From Schistosoma haematobium (taxonomy: Eukaryota; Platyhelminthes; Trematoda; Strigeidida; Schistosomatidae), in the NCBI RefSeq assembly GCF_000699445.3, contig NC_067198.1, forward strand, positions 8,244,801 to 8,308,800: a stretch of DNA of 64,000 bases, written 5' to 3'. This document shows positions 50,701 to 60,329 of the stretch, piece by piece. The notes beneath the pieces were generated by a model. The model searched no databases and was not told the origin of the DNA. It was given only the letters and a program-made list of their open reading frames with translations. A program made the translations under genes and the position numbers. How positions within the stretch are numbered: the stretch's first letter is position 1; each line of letters starts with the position of its first letter.

Positions 50701-53700
50701 AATGTTATAAAGAGCTCTGACAACATAAATTCTCTGATCTTGAATGTATGCACACTTTCAACGTCACAGTTTATTCTGACTAGTTCAAGTATTAAATCGT
50801 ACAATTATCATTTTTATTTTTCCAGGACAATGATAGTGAAGCAAATAATTTTCACATACACAAGTCTATGTTTATTGCATACATTCATCTACACAGCACA
50901 TATGTCTACTTGCAACAACATATATACGCTCATTACGTACATACTTTCATTATCGTACACTTGGGCAAACGTATATCAGTATGCGTGTATTTTATGTGAA
51001 TATATATATATGTTGACACTTAAAACCTGCGCATTTCAGTATATGCGAAATAGATATTATATATCAAGAAGAAAATATACAAACAAGCTATTTGATCTTA
51101 TTTCATGACAGTTGATGAATATTTCATTATCTTTAATTAAAAATCCATGTACTTCGGTTAAACATTAATGAAAGATCAAGACTGTGAAAACGGAAATCAG
51201 CAAAACCAACCATGAAATATCTTTTTCATACGAATCAAAATCGATTTGATAAAACTTAAACAAACAATAATAACTACAGTGATTTTGTTTAAAAATTCTC
51301 TATTACTAAATTAAAGAGTTAGGGATTTGAATTCTATTTCATTTACTTTGAGTTGGACAAAGTGTTAGTTTTGTTTGAAGTTAGGTTATATGGTCTTGGT
51401 CACGTGAATGGTTTTGGTAAGTGCATTGAATTTTATATTTTACATCACTGACTAACTATAGTTTGACAGCTGTTAAGAAACAGGAAATACCAGACAGCTA
51501 TTTTTGTCATGGTTTTGGAATCGCCCTTAGATCAGGTGGTTTTGGGTAAAATTCTTTGTTGGATCATAGATATACACTGGAATAAAATGTCTGTTTATTG
51601 CTTCCTGGACTACGGTGGTTGTCTAAATAAAGTCATTTTTAATTTAAACCGTAATATGAACGAACACTGTGTAAATAAACTACAGTCCTATTCTCAAGTT
51701 TTTATTCATCCAGTATGGTGATTTATTAACGTCTAAATTTCTGTAGTTAGCTTTAAATCTGTCCTCAGAAGTACTTAAAAATTAATTTACACCATTGTAG
51801 GTTGCTAGAATAGTCAGTAATTAGAGTTACTTAAAAACATTATTCACTTCTATCATAAACAATGAAGATTGTATTGTAAAATAGTTTCAATATTAATTTT
51901 ATTGATACAAGTTGGTGATCTTTAGTGTTTGATCTGCATCGCAAAAACAAAAACTATATAATTCTTTAACATGATTCATTTAGATGAAACATAACTATTT
52001 TCCATAAAGAATTTCGTCCTTCTGTTGTAATTTGATGGTAATTTTCATCATAAAATGACAATAGCCGGTAAATCATTAAAAACCCGAAAGAAGTTGACAG
52101 CTGTTTTATTCTACATCAGAATTCGTTGATGGATTGTCAACTATAACCCTGCATCAGCTATCCAGTTTGGAACCTTTGTGGTATCATTTCTATAATTATA
52201 GTTGATTTGTGTACATCACAATCCACTTTCAGTCTTCTCAGTGAGTTACTGTTTTATTCTAAACTATCTTTGGACCATAAGTTATAACTTCCACTTAGAA
52301 CTTCGAAATATTTTGGAATACTACTCAATCGTCATCTCGACCCTAGCAAAATAGCAGACTTGACCTACTTTTTAAATTCCTTAAGTACCAAAGGTTTAAA
52401 GAGAAGTAAACTAATCCAAATCTTGTTAAAATTTCTATTTATCAATATTTTTATCGGTTCATTTTATAAAGATGGGTTAATTTGATCAAACCTATCGATG
52501 TTTAGTTAAAAACAAACAGCCTAATAATACAGCCACAAATTAATTATATTTCGTACGCCTTAATTATTCAGCTGGTCATCTAACAGGAATATTTAAAATA
52601 TGGATATTGCAAAAATGTATCCAACATATTTTTCAAGGAAATAAATTCTTATGTTTGAAATCAACCTGATGTGGATCACAACGACTTAAAGACGAAAATT
52701 TGATTAGTAGTTTCCAGTCACATTACAAAGTTATAAACCTTTCACCATTATTCCATGGTAGCATCGAATGTTCGATAGAATTCAAGTAGTTACCCTCTTT
52801 GCAAAAAAATATCATGAAAAGCTATATATTTTAACTTTTACATGGAATCAGGTTAAGTATTACAAAATTTAATAAGACTTCTGTTCTTTCCTATTTAGGT
52901 TTCAACGCTTCTTCGGCATCCAAGTTTGAAAAATTCAATACAGCTAAATGTTGTGGATATTATACTTTTGGATCCTGTTTACGCAGTAAGTCCAACATAT
53001 TTTTACGAATTAATAGAACTATCGGCATATAGAATTTATCGCTCAAGACAATGGTAATGATTGGTAGCTCATGGCAAAACCATCAAGATTCGTCCTCGAT
53101 TTGATTTATTTGGGTTCGTTATAGATTTTTAGTAACGTGACATTCGCTGAGCCGGATGATATAATCATGAATATTTCACTGAGTTCAGTAAAAACGTCTG
53201 ACATGAGTTGGGTTTGGCGATATTGTCTAGAAACACAATGAAGGCTTTTCAGTCAGATCATCTATCTAAATGAACTTAATACCACATAAGTTATCCTACT
53301 AAGCTACAAACTAATGTCACTGTCTGAGGACTTACTTGAGACTTTTACATTCAGTATTTACTTTTTTAACACTTTCCGTTTGTTACTGAAATGACACAGA
53401 CATATCAAGTTTCATATGGTTTTATATTATTTTAAAGGATGCAGTAGTCAGAAAAGTCTTCTAAACATACTGCTCATGTAAATCTTTTTAAAAAAATGAA
53501 AATCTTTAAACGAACTCTGTTAGTAGTTATAAACCCGTCTGGTATCAGATTGTTTCTCAATGTCATTATTCAAGAAGGTAGTTCTGAATAATTGCAATAT
53601 TTTGACCTTGTTAATAGAACTGTAAGCAGTGGTTTGTCAATTTTTTTTATAACCCAAAGTGAACTTTCATTGCAAAATGGCATTGGTGAGTAAATAGTTA

Positions 53701-56700
53701 AAAAGCTTTGAAGTACTGTCTTGCTGTCTAGGATTCTAAATTTTCGAATTACATCCATGAAATACACAGTTGGAACTCATCATGAATATTTTCAATTCCA
53801 AATACGATTGCATTCAATGTCTGCTAAGTGACACCGTGTTATTGCTAAAGTGGTTAAAACTGTAGGCCGTAACATCCAACAGTAATTTATTTCATTGGAT
53901 CTTGGGTTAATTCATTAATCGACAGACGCTTATTACTTGGTTAGAGTGCTTATTTTTCTTATTTAGAGATACGTTTTTTATGGCAAAAATACGTTTTTTC
54001 TCATAGAACGATATATTACCCCATTTACTAATCCAAATTGTCTGATTCGTGCACATTTAAAGTCGTATTCACTTCAAAATTAATAGATAACCCAATACTA
54101 GTCAACATCATAATGCAGTCAACTTTTGGCTGATCAGTTCTTATGAATGAAAGTCTCTCAAAGTACAACTTGTTACCTAATATTATTTCTTGCTATTAAT
54201 TTTGCTAGTAGTTTATCGCTCCGCCCAATTTATTATTATTTTTTTAGCGCAGACATAATCTTGAGGACTGGTTAAACAGCAAACAAGAACAAGTTATGGC
54301 CAGATTTTGCAAATGGGTTAATCGACTAAGAACGCCGACGTACACTTGGGATTCAGCGATTTTATTGAATGTTGGGTGAGGTTTTGGAAAATTAGTTATT
54401 TTTTTTCTCAAATGTTGTTAAGAACATGAATACACGCTATCATTTCATACTAATTTAGACAGTAATACCACGATGATAAGTCTTATGATATTTTAATACA
54501 ATAAACGACATTATTGCAATGTATCACTAATGAATGGCTACGATGAATATTTACGATATGCTTTTATCACATTATTCTGAATAACGTTTATTTGCAAACA
54601 ATTAGATACTCATGATTTCTTCATCTCAGTGACAGTTTCAATTTTGAGTATAAAATATTGCTATTCAAAACCTCTCTAAGGACTTATCCATTAGTCTAAT
54701 GGTCAAGTTAACCTATTTACATCAACATTTCTTACACCGCATTGGCACCAAGTCCCTTGTATATATAACTAGAATATATAACTAGAATGTTTTTTAGACA
54801 TAGTTGGGAAAGAAATTAATAGTCAATCAATCTTAATTTCAGATGGTGGAATAATACCTACTCACGTTTCTGACTTCTCTTTTCTTATATCTTCATGGAA
54901 AAGCAATCTACTGCAGTCTGCTGCGCTAATCTCAAGCTCTATAAAGTGTGTATGATGATTTAAAGTTTATAAATCTACATATAGGACAGTCTTTACCTAC
55001 TTCTTTTTCTCCGATTATAAATAAAGTGAAATTGAGAAATAATCATTACAAAGCTCATTGACTAACTAAAATTATTAGATTAACTCGCTGTACTAGGCTA
55101 TATTTTATTTTCAGTTATGTTACAAACATTAGTGTCATAGTTGAACGTAAACCTAATTAATTAGCTGTCAGCAAGAAGAATAATATTCCAAATTGATGAT
55201 GAATACCTTTGCTTATATTTATGGTTTATAATGATGATCCAAAGTTTGATTTTCTTTCCTCGAAAATCAATGACAACTACAGTATTTAGCGTAACAACTT
55301 CGGTTTTGAAAATAAATTTTCTTGAACATGTTACTATTCAGACCATGTATTTAATAATAAACTACCAGAGTTTAGGATTTATGCAAATCATCATATAACA
55401 CAAGGATCATTTAATATTGCTCGAAAAACCTATCGTGAATTGTGGTTTTTAACGATGACAAGAGTGATGACTGTATCTCAGGTGATGCTTAATCATTATC
55501 TCACCAAATCAAATCACTCATTCAGTTAGATTGCCTGCCGAGATGCCCGATTGTCTTGAATTTAATACCATATCGGATAGCCGATCCTCACTGTAGTTTT
55601 TGTCCTTCAGTTTTCAGAGGACGTTATTTAGTAACGTAAATTATTTTTAAGTGGTATGAATCTTCATAAACCATCCAAAAATTGGTGATAAAGCCCAAAT
55701 ATCATATGAATATGAAATATGTATCTTAGGTAACGTATTTTAGCAGTTACATAGTAATGTTTTTGCTGACCACAATCCTCAGTACAATCGATAATATTTA
55801 CTTGGGTGAAGCATGTTAATGTTCTTGTAGGACAGAAAATATGTCAGACGTATTTTCTAAAAACCCCTCCATTACCTCTAGTACACGAAAATAATTTTAC
55901 TAAACAATGTACAATTTCTATTTTAGACATTTCAAATCTACAGCGCTGGGTAAGTTGAGCTGTGCATGAATTTTCTAATGACAAATGTTTATCCAATCTA
56001 TTATGATCTGATTTTCAGCAACTTGTTGATAACTTTTCCGACATTAAATTCAAAAGGCTTTTAATTCGAGTTTTTAGAAGTTTGATAATTTTTGTTTATA
56101 GAACTTCTTAAGTCAGAACAAAGTAGCAGTTAAATTTACTTTTTAACACTGAAAGAAAATTTTTGAACGACATCAGCTCGTGGAAAAATGCTCTATGAAA
56201 TGTGACAGAAGATCGAGATTGATCAGAAAGGCGTAGGATAGTTGCGACATTTGAAATACTCAAAAGAATGTCTATACAAATAACTGTAAATTTTATCGGC
56301 CTTAATATTGTCATAAACAGTTCCGATTTTCATAGCAAAATCAATCAAAGCTATACTGTAATTCCCTATTGGGGGTCAATTACACTTCCAATACCTCATG
56401 GATAATGCCTCTGTCTGTTAAATAGAGTGATTCAGGTTCGAACTTTTCAGTGAATATGAATTCTTTCGACATTTTAGGTACACTCTGCGATAACTAACAT
56501 GAAAACTAGGTTAAGCGTTTTCTCTTGGTTACCTTTAACCACCCAGTATCTCAGCATAGTGCACATGATCCTGAGTCACTCAGACTAGTGGCCACATAGC
56601 AACGTTATCCATAGAAGCCACTCAGCATTAAAGAACAAGACAAACTTAACAATGGTCACAGTTCAGTGATCAATCAATTTTGAATTCCTAACTAATGATG

Positions 56701-59700
56701 AAATTCTGTTTGAGTTCGAAAATAACTTATACCAGCTCTCTAAACAAATCCTCAAAAAAATCCATTCCACCACTTTTTAAAAGTATTCACTGTTGCTTTA
56801 AAATAGCAGTTTATGTGCACATCTTTAAACGTGCATACTTACATCTAAGGAGTTCCTGTTGAATATCTTCTATCATTAAATGTATGTTTACCATACTTAA
56901 AACATTTTTCCGCTTTCAACAAATTACCTAAAAATGTGTACGGTTTTCGTTTTTAATTTTGATCGTTATTACTTCACACATATTGATGCAGGAGTCGCAC
57001 ACTATCGATCAATGTGTAACCCAGAAAGTTCATGTCTAGCTGTTCTTGATCGCGGATTTGGAACAGGATATATAATAGCACACGAACTGGGACATCAGTA
57101 AGTTAAAATATTGTCATTATTACTATATTATGTAGCGATAATTTGACACCCATTAAAACATTTTATAAGAAAACAGTTGTGTTTTGGATAGATAAGAGAG
57201 AAATAATTTGGGGTATTTAGGATGAAAAATAGCTCCTGTCGTGTACTTTTGAAAGACAAAGTGGCCGATATAGATGCTGAAAAATATGATAATTAAGACC
57301 TCTGCATGAGTGATTGATCTCAACAACACAAGTTATGAAATTATAGTCAGATTATTAGAATAACTGCGACGAATACTAAAAAATTGTCTATTGCTTGCCA
57401 AACTATTTTCGAAAGGTTAACTTTTTGTGACCTTAATCTTAAATACATCTACATATCTACCGTACCACTCATTCATCCAAATCTACAATGAACTACATAA
57501 TTAGGGACTAATTAAGGAATTATGCACAAATGTTATGGGTTACTATGTCACAACAGATGAAAAATTACAAACTATATAATTGACATATTAAGTCTATCCC
57601 TCTTGATCTTTTAGATAATATTTTCCACACATCCATAAGGCAGTATATCACTCTCTTACGCTTTTAAATGTATTTACTAGTTATGTTTGGATAGTTATCA
57701 AAACTGTATTTAGCTTTTGGAAGGAACTGTTTACTGCATTACCATTATTAATATTTTAAGAGACCTCTGTGCTGACCAAACTCCATTTCGAATACCTTTA
57801 TCAGTTTTAATACTGATATTTATTGAAAACTGATGCTAGATACTCGGAAATAAACTCAGATAACCGATTGCAATAAATATCAAGTTTAACTAGGGTTTAC
57901 CAATATAGAGCTACTTTGGGAAAATCTTCAATACGAATGTCGAGACAGTCCTACTGTATGGAGCTGAAACGTGAAGAACTGCTACAACCATCATCATGAA
58001 GGTGCAAGTATTTAAAAATAGTTGTCTACCCAACATACTCAACATCCATTGGCTGGTGGGCAGCCTATGCTCCTCAAATAGGAGTAACAGGCGTAAGTAA
58101 GCTACTTTGGCTAAGAAAATTGTAAAGACAGATTGAAAAAGATCATAACATTTATCATTATAATCCCAAGCACTGGTCATACTCTAACCAAAATCATTCG
58201 TATAATCCATTGACGAAATTTCGCTTTATGTAAACTAAACGAAGTAAAGTGTTAAAGGTTTGGAATGAAAATACAAATTGAAGTATTTTAAAGAAGACTA
58301 ACAATCGCTGTATTTCAACTACCAAAATGAGTGAGGTGTTGACAATTTTCAGTGATATTTTCATCGGTCAGGGAATTCACAGGACGGTTCTTAAACAGCC
58401 AAAAGCGAAAGGCTGAATAGAATTAAAGAGCATAACTGGAACAACAGCTTTTTACATTCAGATTAAAATCAATCAAATTTATGCGAGTAAATCTGATCAT
58501 TGATCTAAATCACTTATAACTGTTTAACGCAATCAATAATGCAGTAAGTCAAGGATCATAAGGAATGTACAGCTTTAGTTTAACGTGATAATGACTGGAT
58601 AATCACAGTTTTAAATAGGAATAAATTCGTAAGTGATAATACATGCGCACACAGAAATCCAAGTCATTAGCTGGGTCAATGTATATTTAGTTTGATTTAA
58701 AATGGATTGTATTATCACGTTAGTGATATTTGTGTCTGAAAGTTGATAAATCTTACTTAGCACCAACTTTCGGTCAACCGAAAAATCCAGTCCATTTCAA
58801 AATGAACTAAAACTCACACACGTCACACAAACGAGTGAGTAACTAAACTCAGTGGTTAAGTGAATAAGCCGCTGAGATTAAAGCTCACGGTACAGGACTC
58901 GTTTCCCGGAGTGAACATCAATCCCGAGATGCACATGCATCCAGCTGACGAGTTCCAAGCAGGATGAAACGCGCGTCCTAAACTTCACTGCTTGCCACAT
59001 TACATCTTTTCTAAAATACGGTTTACTATTCATTATTACAGCTAGAATATACTTAGAGTACATTGATATAAATTAGGTATAAATGTGTTTTACTACTAGT
59101 AATATAACATTTAAAACAACAAGTTTTCTGAATTTATCAGACGTTATATAGATATCAAGCTGCTAATTGACTCATTCATCAAACTAAATGAAACACTGTT
59201 AAATAAACCTACTAGCCAAAGATATCATTATTACCTTATAAGAAACTTAAAATTTTCAGTAATAATAAACGTGACAAAAAATAACCTATCAGCACTGAAT
59301 TTAAGAGCCGTTTGAACAAATGCATCAAAACATTTTCTGATGATATTAAAACTTATTTGTATTTAAAGTTTATCAATAAAAAGGTTATTCAGAAAATAAT
59401 TAATGTAATTTTAATAAACCCATACAAATGGATGGAAAGTGACGCAAGTTTAAACTCTTATGCTTCATTCATTAAGCTATCTAACTACGATGAACAACTC
59501 CTTTTCAATAGCTCTCAATTTCGACCATTACAATCCAATAAATTGACAAAAGCCTGTCAGGTCGATCTTAATTCTAAAGCATAGAAAAAGTGATTGCTTG
59601 AGACATTCTTGATTGCAAAGTTGGATTGCTGCTAGCGATAGACTGCAACAAGCTCATTTAGTACTACTTGACGGTCGGTAATCAAATATGCTTACATCAC

Positions 59701-60329
59701 ACTGTTGTTGTTGCTTTACCAACTAACACTTTACAAATGATCAGATCGCAGCATTGAGACAAGCCATTCAGGATACACATATACCAATCGAGACTGATCA
59801 TTTGAAGGCATGAATACATACAAAAGGAAATTAATTCTTGTGTATCTTTTCAAAAATGTGTTTGTGCGTAATAAATTAATAAAATAAAGTAGGTTGTATC
59901 ATTTTCGGATCTAGTTGAATAAACCCTTCAAAGATTTATTAACTTCTTGAATTAAATAATAGAATGATAGTGAATATATTACTTCTTTCAGATACTGTTG
60001 TAATATTTCAATCGTCATGTTTATACACGATTTTCTAGGCTTGGAGCCAAACATGACTTTGAATTAAACTCTAGCTGTGGATTGGAAGAACAGAATCATC
60101 ATATGGTTGATCCTCAAACAAGAAGTAGCGCTCACGATTTAAACTTAGGTACATATCCTTATTATCAATCTGGTGATGAATGGAACTACAGAGAAGACTA
60201 TCGTAATTCAGATGTTCATCAATACGAATTTGTTCGACGAGATACCATCATGTCTGGTACATTATACTTTGATCAATTTCCTTTAAGATGGTCTGCATGT
60301 AGTCGACAAGCTATACACTTATTTATAGA
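26332..60329 (+). CDS. ADAMTS-like M12B zinc metalloprotease (nine exons seen, 3' end not found)
   Basis: Exons 26332-26728, 36634-36800, 46644-46755, 47889-48424, 52899-52985, 54248-54375, 55927-55949, 56992-57097 and 60039-60329 are joined by GT-AG introns in consistent phase to 615 codons. Residues 1-45 include a hydrophobic N-terminal stretch suited to a signal peptide or anchor. A poorly conserved, Asn-rich propeptide with many N-x-S/T sites runs to about 372; I see no R-x-K/R-R furin site. The catalytic domain starts near 373 (TVELLVVVTESM), with LLRHPSLKNSIQLNVV, FCKW and DSAILLN, typical of ADAMTS enzymes. HELGHQLGAKHD (514-525) fits HExxHxxGxxHD: three His bind zinc, Glu is the base. 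The Met-turn is IMSG (M590), followed by RWSACSR. The family cleaves extracellular matrix proteins. No disintegrin-like or thrombospondin exon was found, so the gene either continues beyond the window or is short. Confidence 0.85.
28138..28330 (+). mobile_element. Decayed SINE family A copy
   Basis: TATGGCTGGGGTCAG..TTTCGTCTCATTCGGGTCTCGTCAGCTGGG, then GTGAGTTATCTACTTAGCTACTGA and TTTGTGCAACGG follow the order of the copy at 2.8 kb. Confidence 0.55.
29176..29397 (+). CDS. Low-confidence small ORF with TATA-like and AATAAA elements
   Basis: An open frame from 29,158 to TGA 29,395. It contains a GTG at 29,176 but the first in-frame ATG is only at 29,248, giving about 50 residues. TTTATAAG lies at 29,102 and AATAAA overlaps the stop (29,397). 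The first ATG after the TATA-like box (29,180) is in another frame. No family recognised; may be chance. Confidence 0.15.
   Translation: MNAKSVEPFTTKSRYSGFRKIVKAMWVHIVQVFRSKMKRCFRNPVIFNFYSNGSQYMTQTFYKPTHRFKHSSY
29700..29860. mobile_element. Possible remnant of a family B SINE
   Basis: GACCGGGAAGGGCTGT.. and TTCAACTTCTAGACCACTGAG resemble the tRNA-like loop region of the foldback element at 14.1 kb. Strongly decayed. Confidence 0.35.
30170..30354 (-). mobile_element. SINE family A copy with tRNA-like core
   Basis: Opposite in orientation to the copy at 28.1 kb. The tRNA-like part is AGTAGCTAGGTGGATAACAC and GGCTTCGAGTCT (box B-like), followed by AGTGAACATC..GATGCAG..CATCCAGCT and GTCCTGGATTCCACTGCTAGCC. 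Confidence 0.65.
30872..30899. repeat. (AT)n microsatellite
   Basis: About 28 bp of AT repeat. Confidence 0.9.
32608..32770 (+). mobile_element. Decayed SINE family A copy
   Basis: GGGGTGTGGTCAGCGG..CGTATCGTTTTATTTAATACTCGTC and GCTCACGCTGGAACTCAAACC keep the order of family A. Heavily mutated. Confidence 0.45.
35285..35440 (+). mobile_element. Decayed SINE family A copy
   Basis: GGTTAGCAATATAACCTAGGA..CACGTTTAGTCCTGTTC, then TTGGGACGCAAAATCAGTATC and GCGTTATTCACTAAATTATC match the family order. Confidence 0.45.
36050..36440. repeat. GC-elevated block, possible old repeat
   Basis: Contains TTGGACTTCTCTCTCTCTAC, AGCGGGCCTGGGACGCGTTGG. No ORF. Composition unlike the flanks suggests an inserted element, class unknown. 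Confidence 0.3.
36542..36575. repeat. (AT)n microsatellite
   Basis: About 34 bp of AT repeat, 58 bp before exon 2 of the protease gene. Confidence 0.9.
36634..36800 (+). CDS. ADAMTS-like gene, exon 2
   Basis: Acceptor TTTCCATTTCAG, donor GTAAGT, phase 1 in and 0 out. It completes the split Asp codon and continues CYIWNEQSSLHYDI into the propeptide. Confidence 0.7.
39003..39310. mobile_element. SINE family A copy with inverted ends
   Basis: Left end GGATCCATGGACACGCATTTTG, tRNA-like middle (GGTACTATTCGCTTAAAACGCAC, TTGCCCGCTTGGCTATTG) and right end GACGAGTCT..GAGACGAAACGC..GTCCTGGATTCCAC. Same layout as the foldback copy at 2.8 kb, more decayed. Confidence 0.55.
40910..41200. repeat. Dispersed-repeat candidate, possibly a solo LTR
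   Basis: A stretch of different composition: TGTGACCTGCGTGTCC, ATTAGAGGGCAGTGAATTA, GGTCCTGCTTCCTGTCTAGC, CCAATCCGAGCCTCTGCGAT, TGTTTATATACC. No ORF. I cannot see flanking duplications or a second copy in the window, so this rests on appearance only. Confidence 0.3.
42215..42521. mobile_element. 291-bp MITE with terminal inverted repeats and 8-bp target duplication
   Basis: The element (42,223-42,513) starts GGTGAGACTATAATTTATGG and ends with its inverse (CCATAAATTATAGTCACACC), about 25 bp of terminal inverted repeat with one or two mismatches. The flanks ACATATTC and ATATATTC agree in 7 of 8 bases. No transposase ORF. Target duplications of 8 bp are made by several cut-and-paste groups, including hAT and Merlin; Merlin is known from schistosomes and is a plausible but unproven source. 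Confidence 0.8.
46644..46755 (+). CDS. ADAMTS-like gene, exon 3
   Basis: Acceptor TTTTAATTTCTAG, donor GTAAGT, phase 0 in and 1 out. Polar Asn/His-rich propeptide segment (SPDKSINVSIESNEEQ). Confidence 0.6.
47400..47540 (-). mobile_element. Decayed SINE family A copy
   Basis: TTGGTACTCAGATGTGG, GGAAACATCAACACAGGGATGC and AACCCAAAATAGGATAAAATG..GTCCCAAACGC follow the inverted family A order. Very degraded. Confidence 0.35.
47661..47711. repeat. (AT)n microsatellite
   Basis: About 50 bp of TA repeat, the longest in the window. The run of Ile/Tyr codons it produces is an artefact. Confidence 0.95.
47889..48424 (+). CDS. ADAMTS-like gene, exon 4 (propeptide end and start of catalytic domain)
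   Basis: Largest exon. Acceptor TTTTTTACGCAG before 47,889 is in phase; a second acceptor TATATAG before 47,913 is also in phase and would skip eight hydrophobic residues (YFIYILYI-type). The middle is Asn/Ser/Thr-rich with a single Cys (TNCKQT) that could serve as a cysteine switch. The last 32 residues (from PHTVELLVVV to STMTT) start the catalytic domain. Donor GTAAGA, phase 0. Confidence 0.8.
48425..52898 (+). other. Intron 4 of the ADAMTS-like gene
   Basis: 4.5 kb, AT-rich, no recognised repeat. Small ORFs such as 50,740-51,108 show no domain features and are treated as chance. Confidence 0.5.
52899..52985 (+). CDS. ADAMTS-like gene, exon 5
   Basis: Acceptor TTCCTATTTAG, donor GTAAGT, 29 codons, phase 0 at both ends. 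LLRHPSLKNSIQLNVVDIIL is the classic ADAMTS segment that leads into the central beta-strands of the catalytic domain. Confidence 0.85.
52986..54247 (+). other. Intron 5 of the ADAMTS-like gene
   Basis: 1.26 kb, nothing recognised. Confidence 0.5.
54248..54375 (+). CDS. ADAMTS-like gene, exon 6
   Basis: Acceptor TTATTTTTTTAG, donor GTGAGG, phase 0 in and 2 out. Contains ARFCKW and WDSAILLNV, matching the F-C-x-W and D-x-A-I-L-L landmarks of ADAMTS catalytic domains. Confidence 0.85.
54376..55926 (+). other. Intron 6 of the ADAMTS-like gene
   Basis: 1.55 kb, nothing recognised. Several in-phase AG..GT candidates were checked here and dropped in favour of the micro-exon at 55,927. Confidence 0.5.
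55927..55949 (+). CDS. ADAMTS-like gene, exon 7, a 23-nt micro-exon
   Basis: Acceptor ATTTCTATTTTAG and perfect donor GTAAGT flank 23 nt. Phase 2 in and 1 out is exactly what exons 6 and 8 need: splicing 6 directly to 8 puts a stop in frame after a few codons. The joined protein reads ILLNVG-HFKSTAL-GVAHYRSMC, restoring the L-G-x-A before S/T-M-C expected in M12B enzymes. Confidence 0.85.
55950..56991 (+). other. Intron 7 of the ADAMTS-like gene
   Basis: 1.04 kb, nothing recognised. Confidence 0.5.
56992..57097 (+). CDS. ADAMTS-like gene, exon 8 (zinc site, first half)
   Basis: Acceptor ATTGATGCAG, donor GTAAGT, phase 1 in and 2 out. Encodes SMCNPESSC, then GYIIAHELGH, the first two zinc His and the catalytic Glu. 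Confidence 0.9.
57909..58111 (+). mobile_element. Truncated and internally deleted RTE copy with 10-11 bp target duplication
   Basis: Matches the full-length RTE from about 10,445 to 10,575 (FNTNV..LLYGAET, then the NIHWP region) and then jumps to about 10,855 (GGCAGCCTATGCTCC..GGAGTAACAGGCGTAAGTAA). It is 5'-truncated and has lost about 280 bp inside. AGCTACTTTGG flanks it on both sides (57,909-57,919 and 58,100-58,110). Confidence 0.85.
58830..59010 (-). mobile_element. SINE family A copy
   Basis: AACTCAGTGGTTAAGTGAATAAG..GGTACAGGACTCG, then AGTGAACATC..CGAGATGCACATGCATCCAG, CTGACGAGTTCCAAGCAGG and GAAACGCGCGTCC follow family A in reverse. Confidence 0.6.
60039..60329 (+). CDS. ADAMTS-like gene, exon 9 (third zinc His and Met-turn)
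   Basis: Acceptor CGATTTTCTAG, donor GTGAGT, phase 2 in and 2 out. Completes HQLGAKHD, then 64 residues rich in Asp, Tyr, His and Asn before DTIMSG and RWSACSRQAIHLFIE. Family members usually have about 20-30 residues between HD and the Met-turn, so the loop is enlarged. Without splicing at 60,330 the frame ends at once in TGA. Confidence 0.85.

Larger units (their letters stand above)
57098..60038 (+). other. Intron 8 of the ADAMTS-like gene, splits the zinc-binding motif
   Basis: 2.9 kb. Contains the truncated RTE copy at 57.92 kb, a family A SINE at 58.83 kb and a 90-codon ORF at 59,312-59,584 that opens with TTG and has no domain; it is treated as chance. Confidence 0.6.

Noticed and set aside
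50740..51108. 122-codon plus-strand ORF in intron 4
   Set aside because: Tyr/Ile/Thr-rich with no domain, no splice-phase fit to the protease and no promoter or poly(A) support.
54843..54861. Alternative candidate for protease exon 7 (after TTAATTTCAG)
   Set aside because: In phase but with a poor donor (GTTTCT) and no family match; the 23-nt exon at 55,927 has perfect sites and restores the expected motif.
59312..59584. 90-codon ORF in intron 8 of the protease
   Set aside because: Opens with TTG, low-complexity, no domain; several ORFs of about 100 codons are expected by chance in a window this AT-rich.
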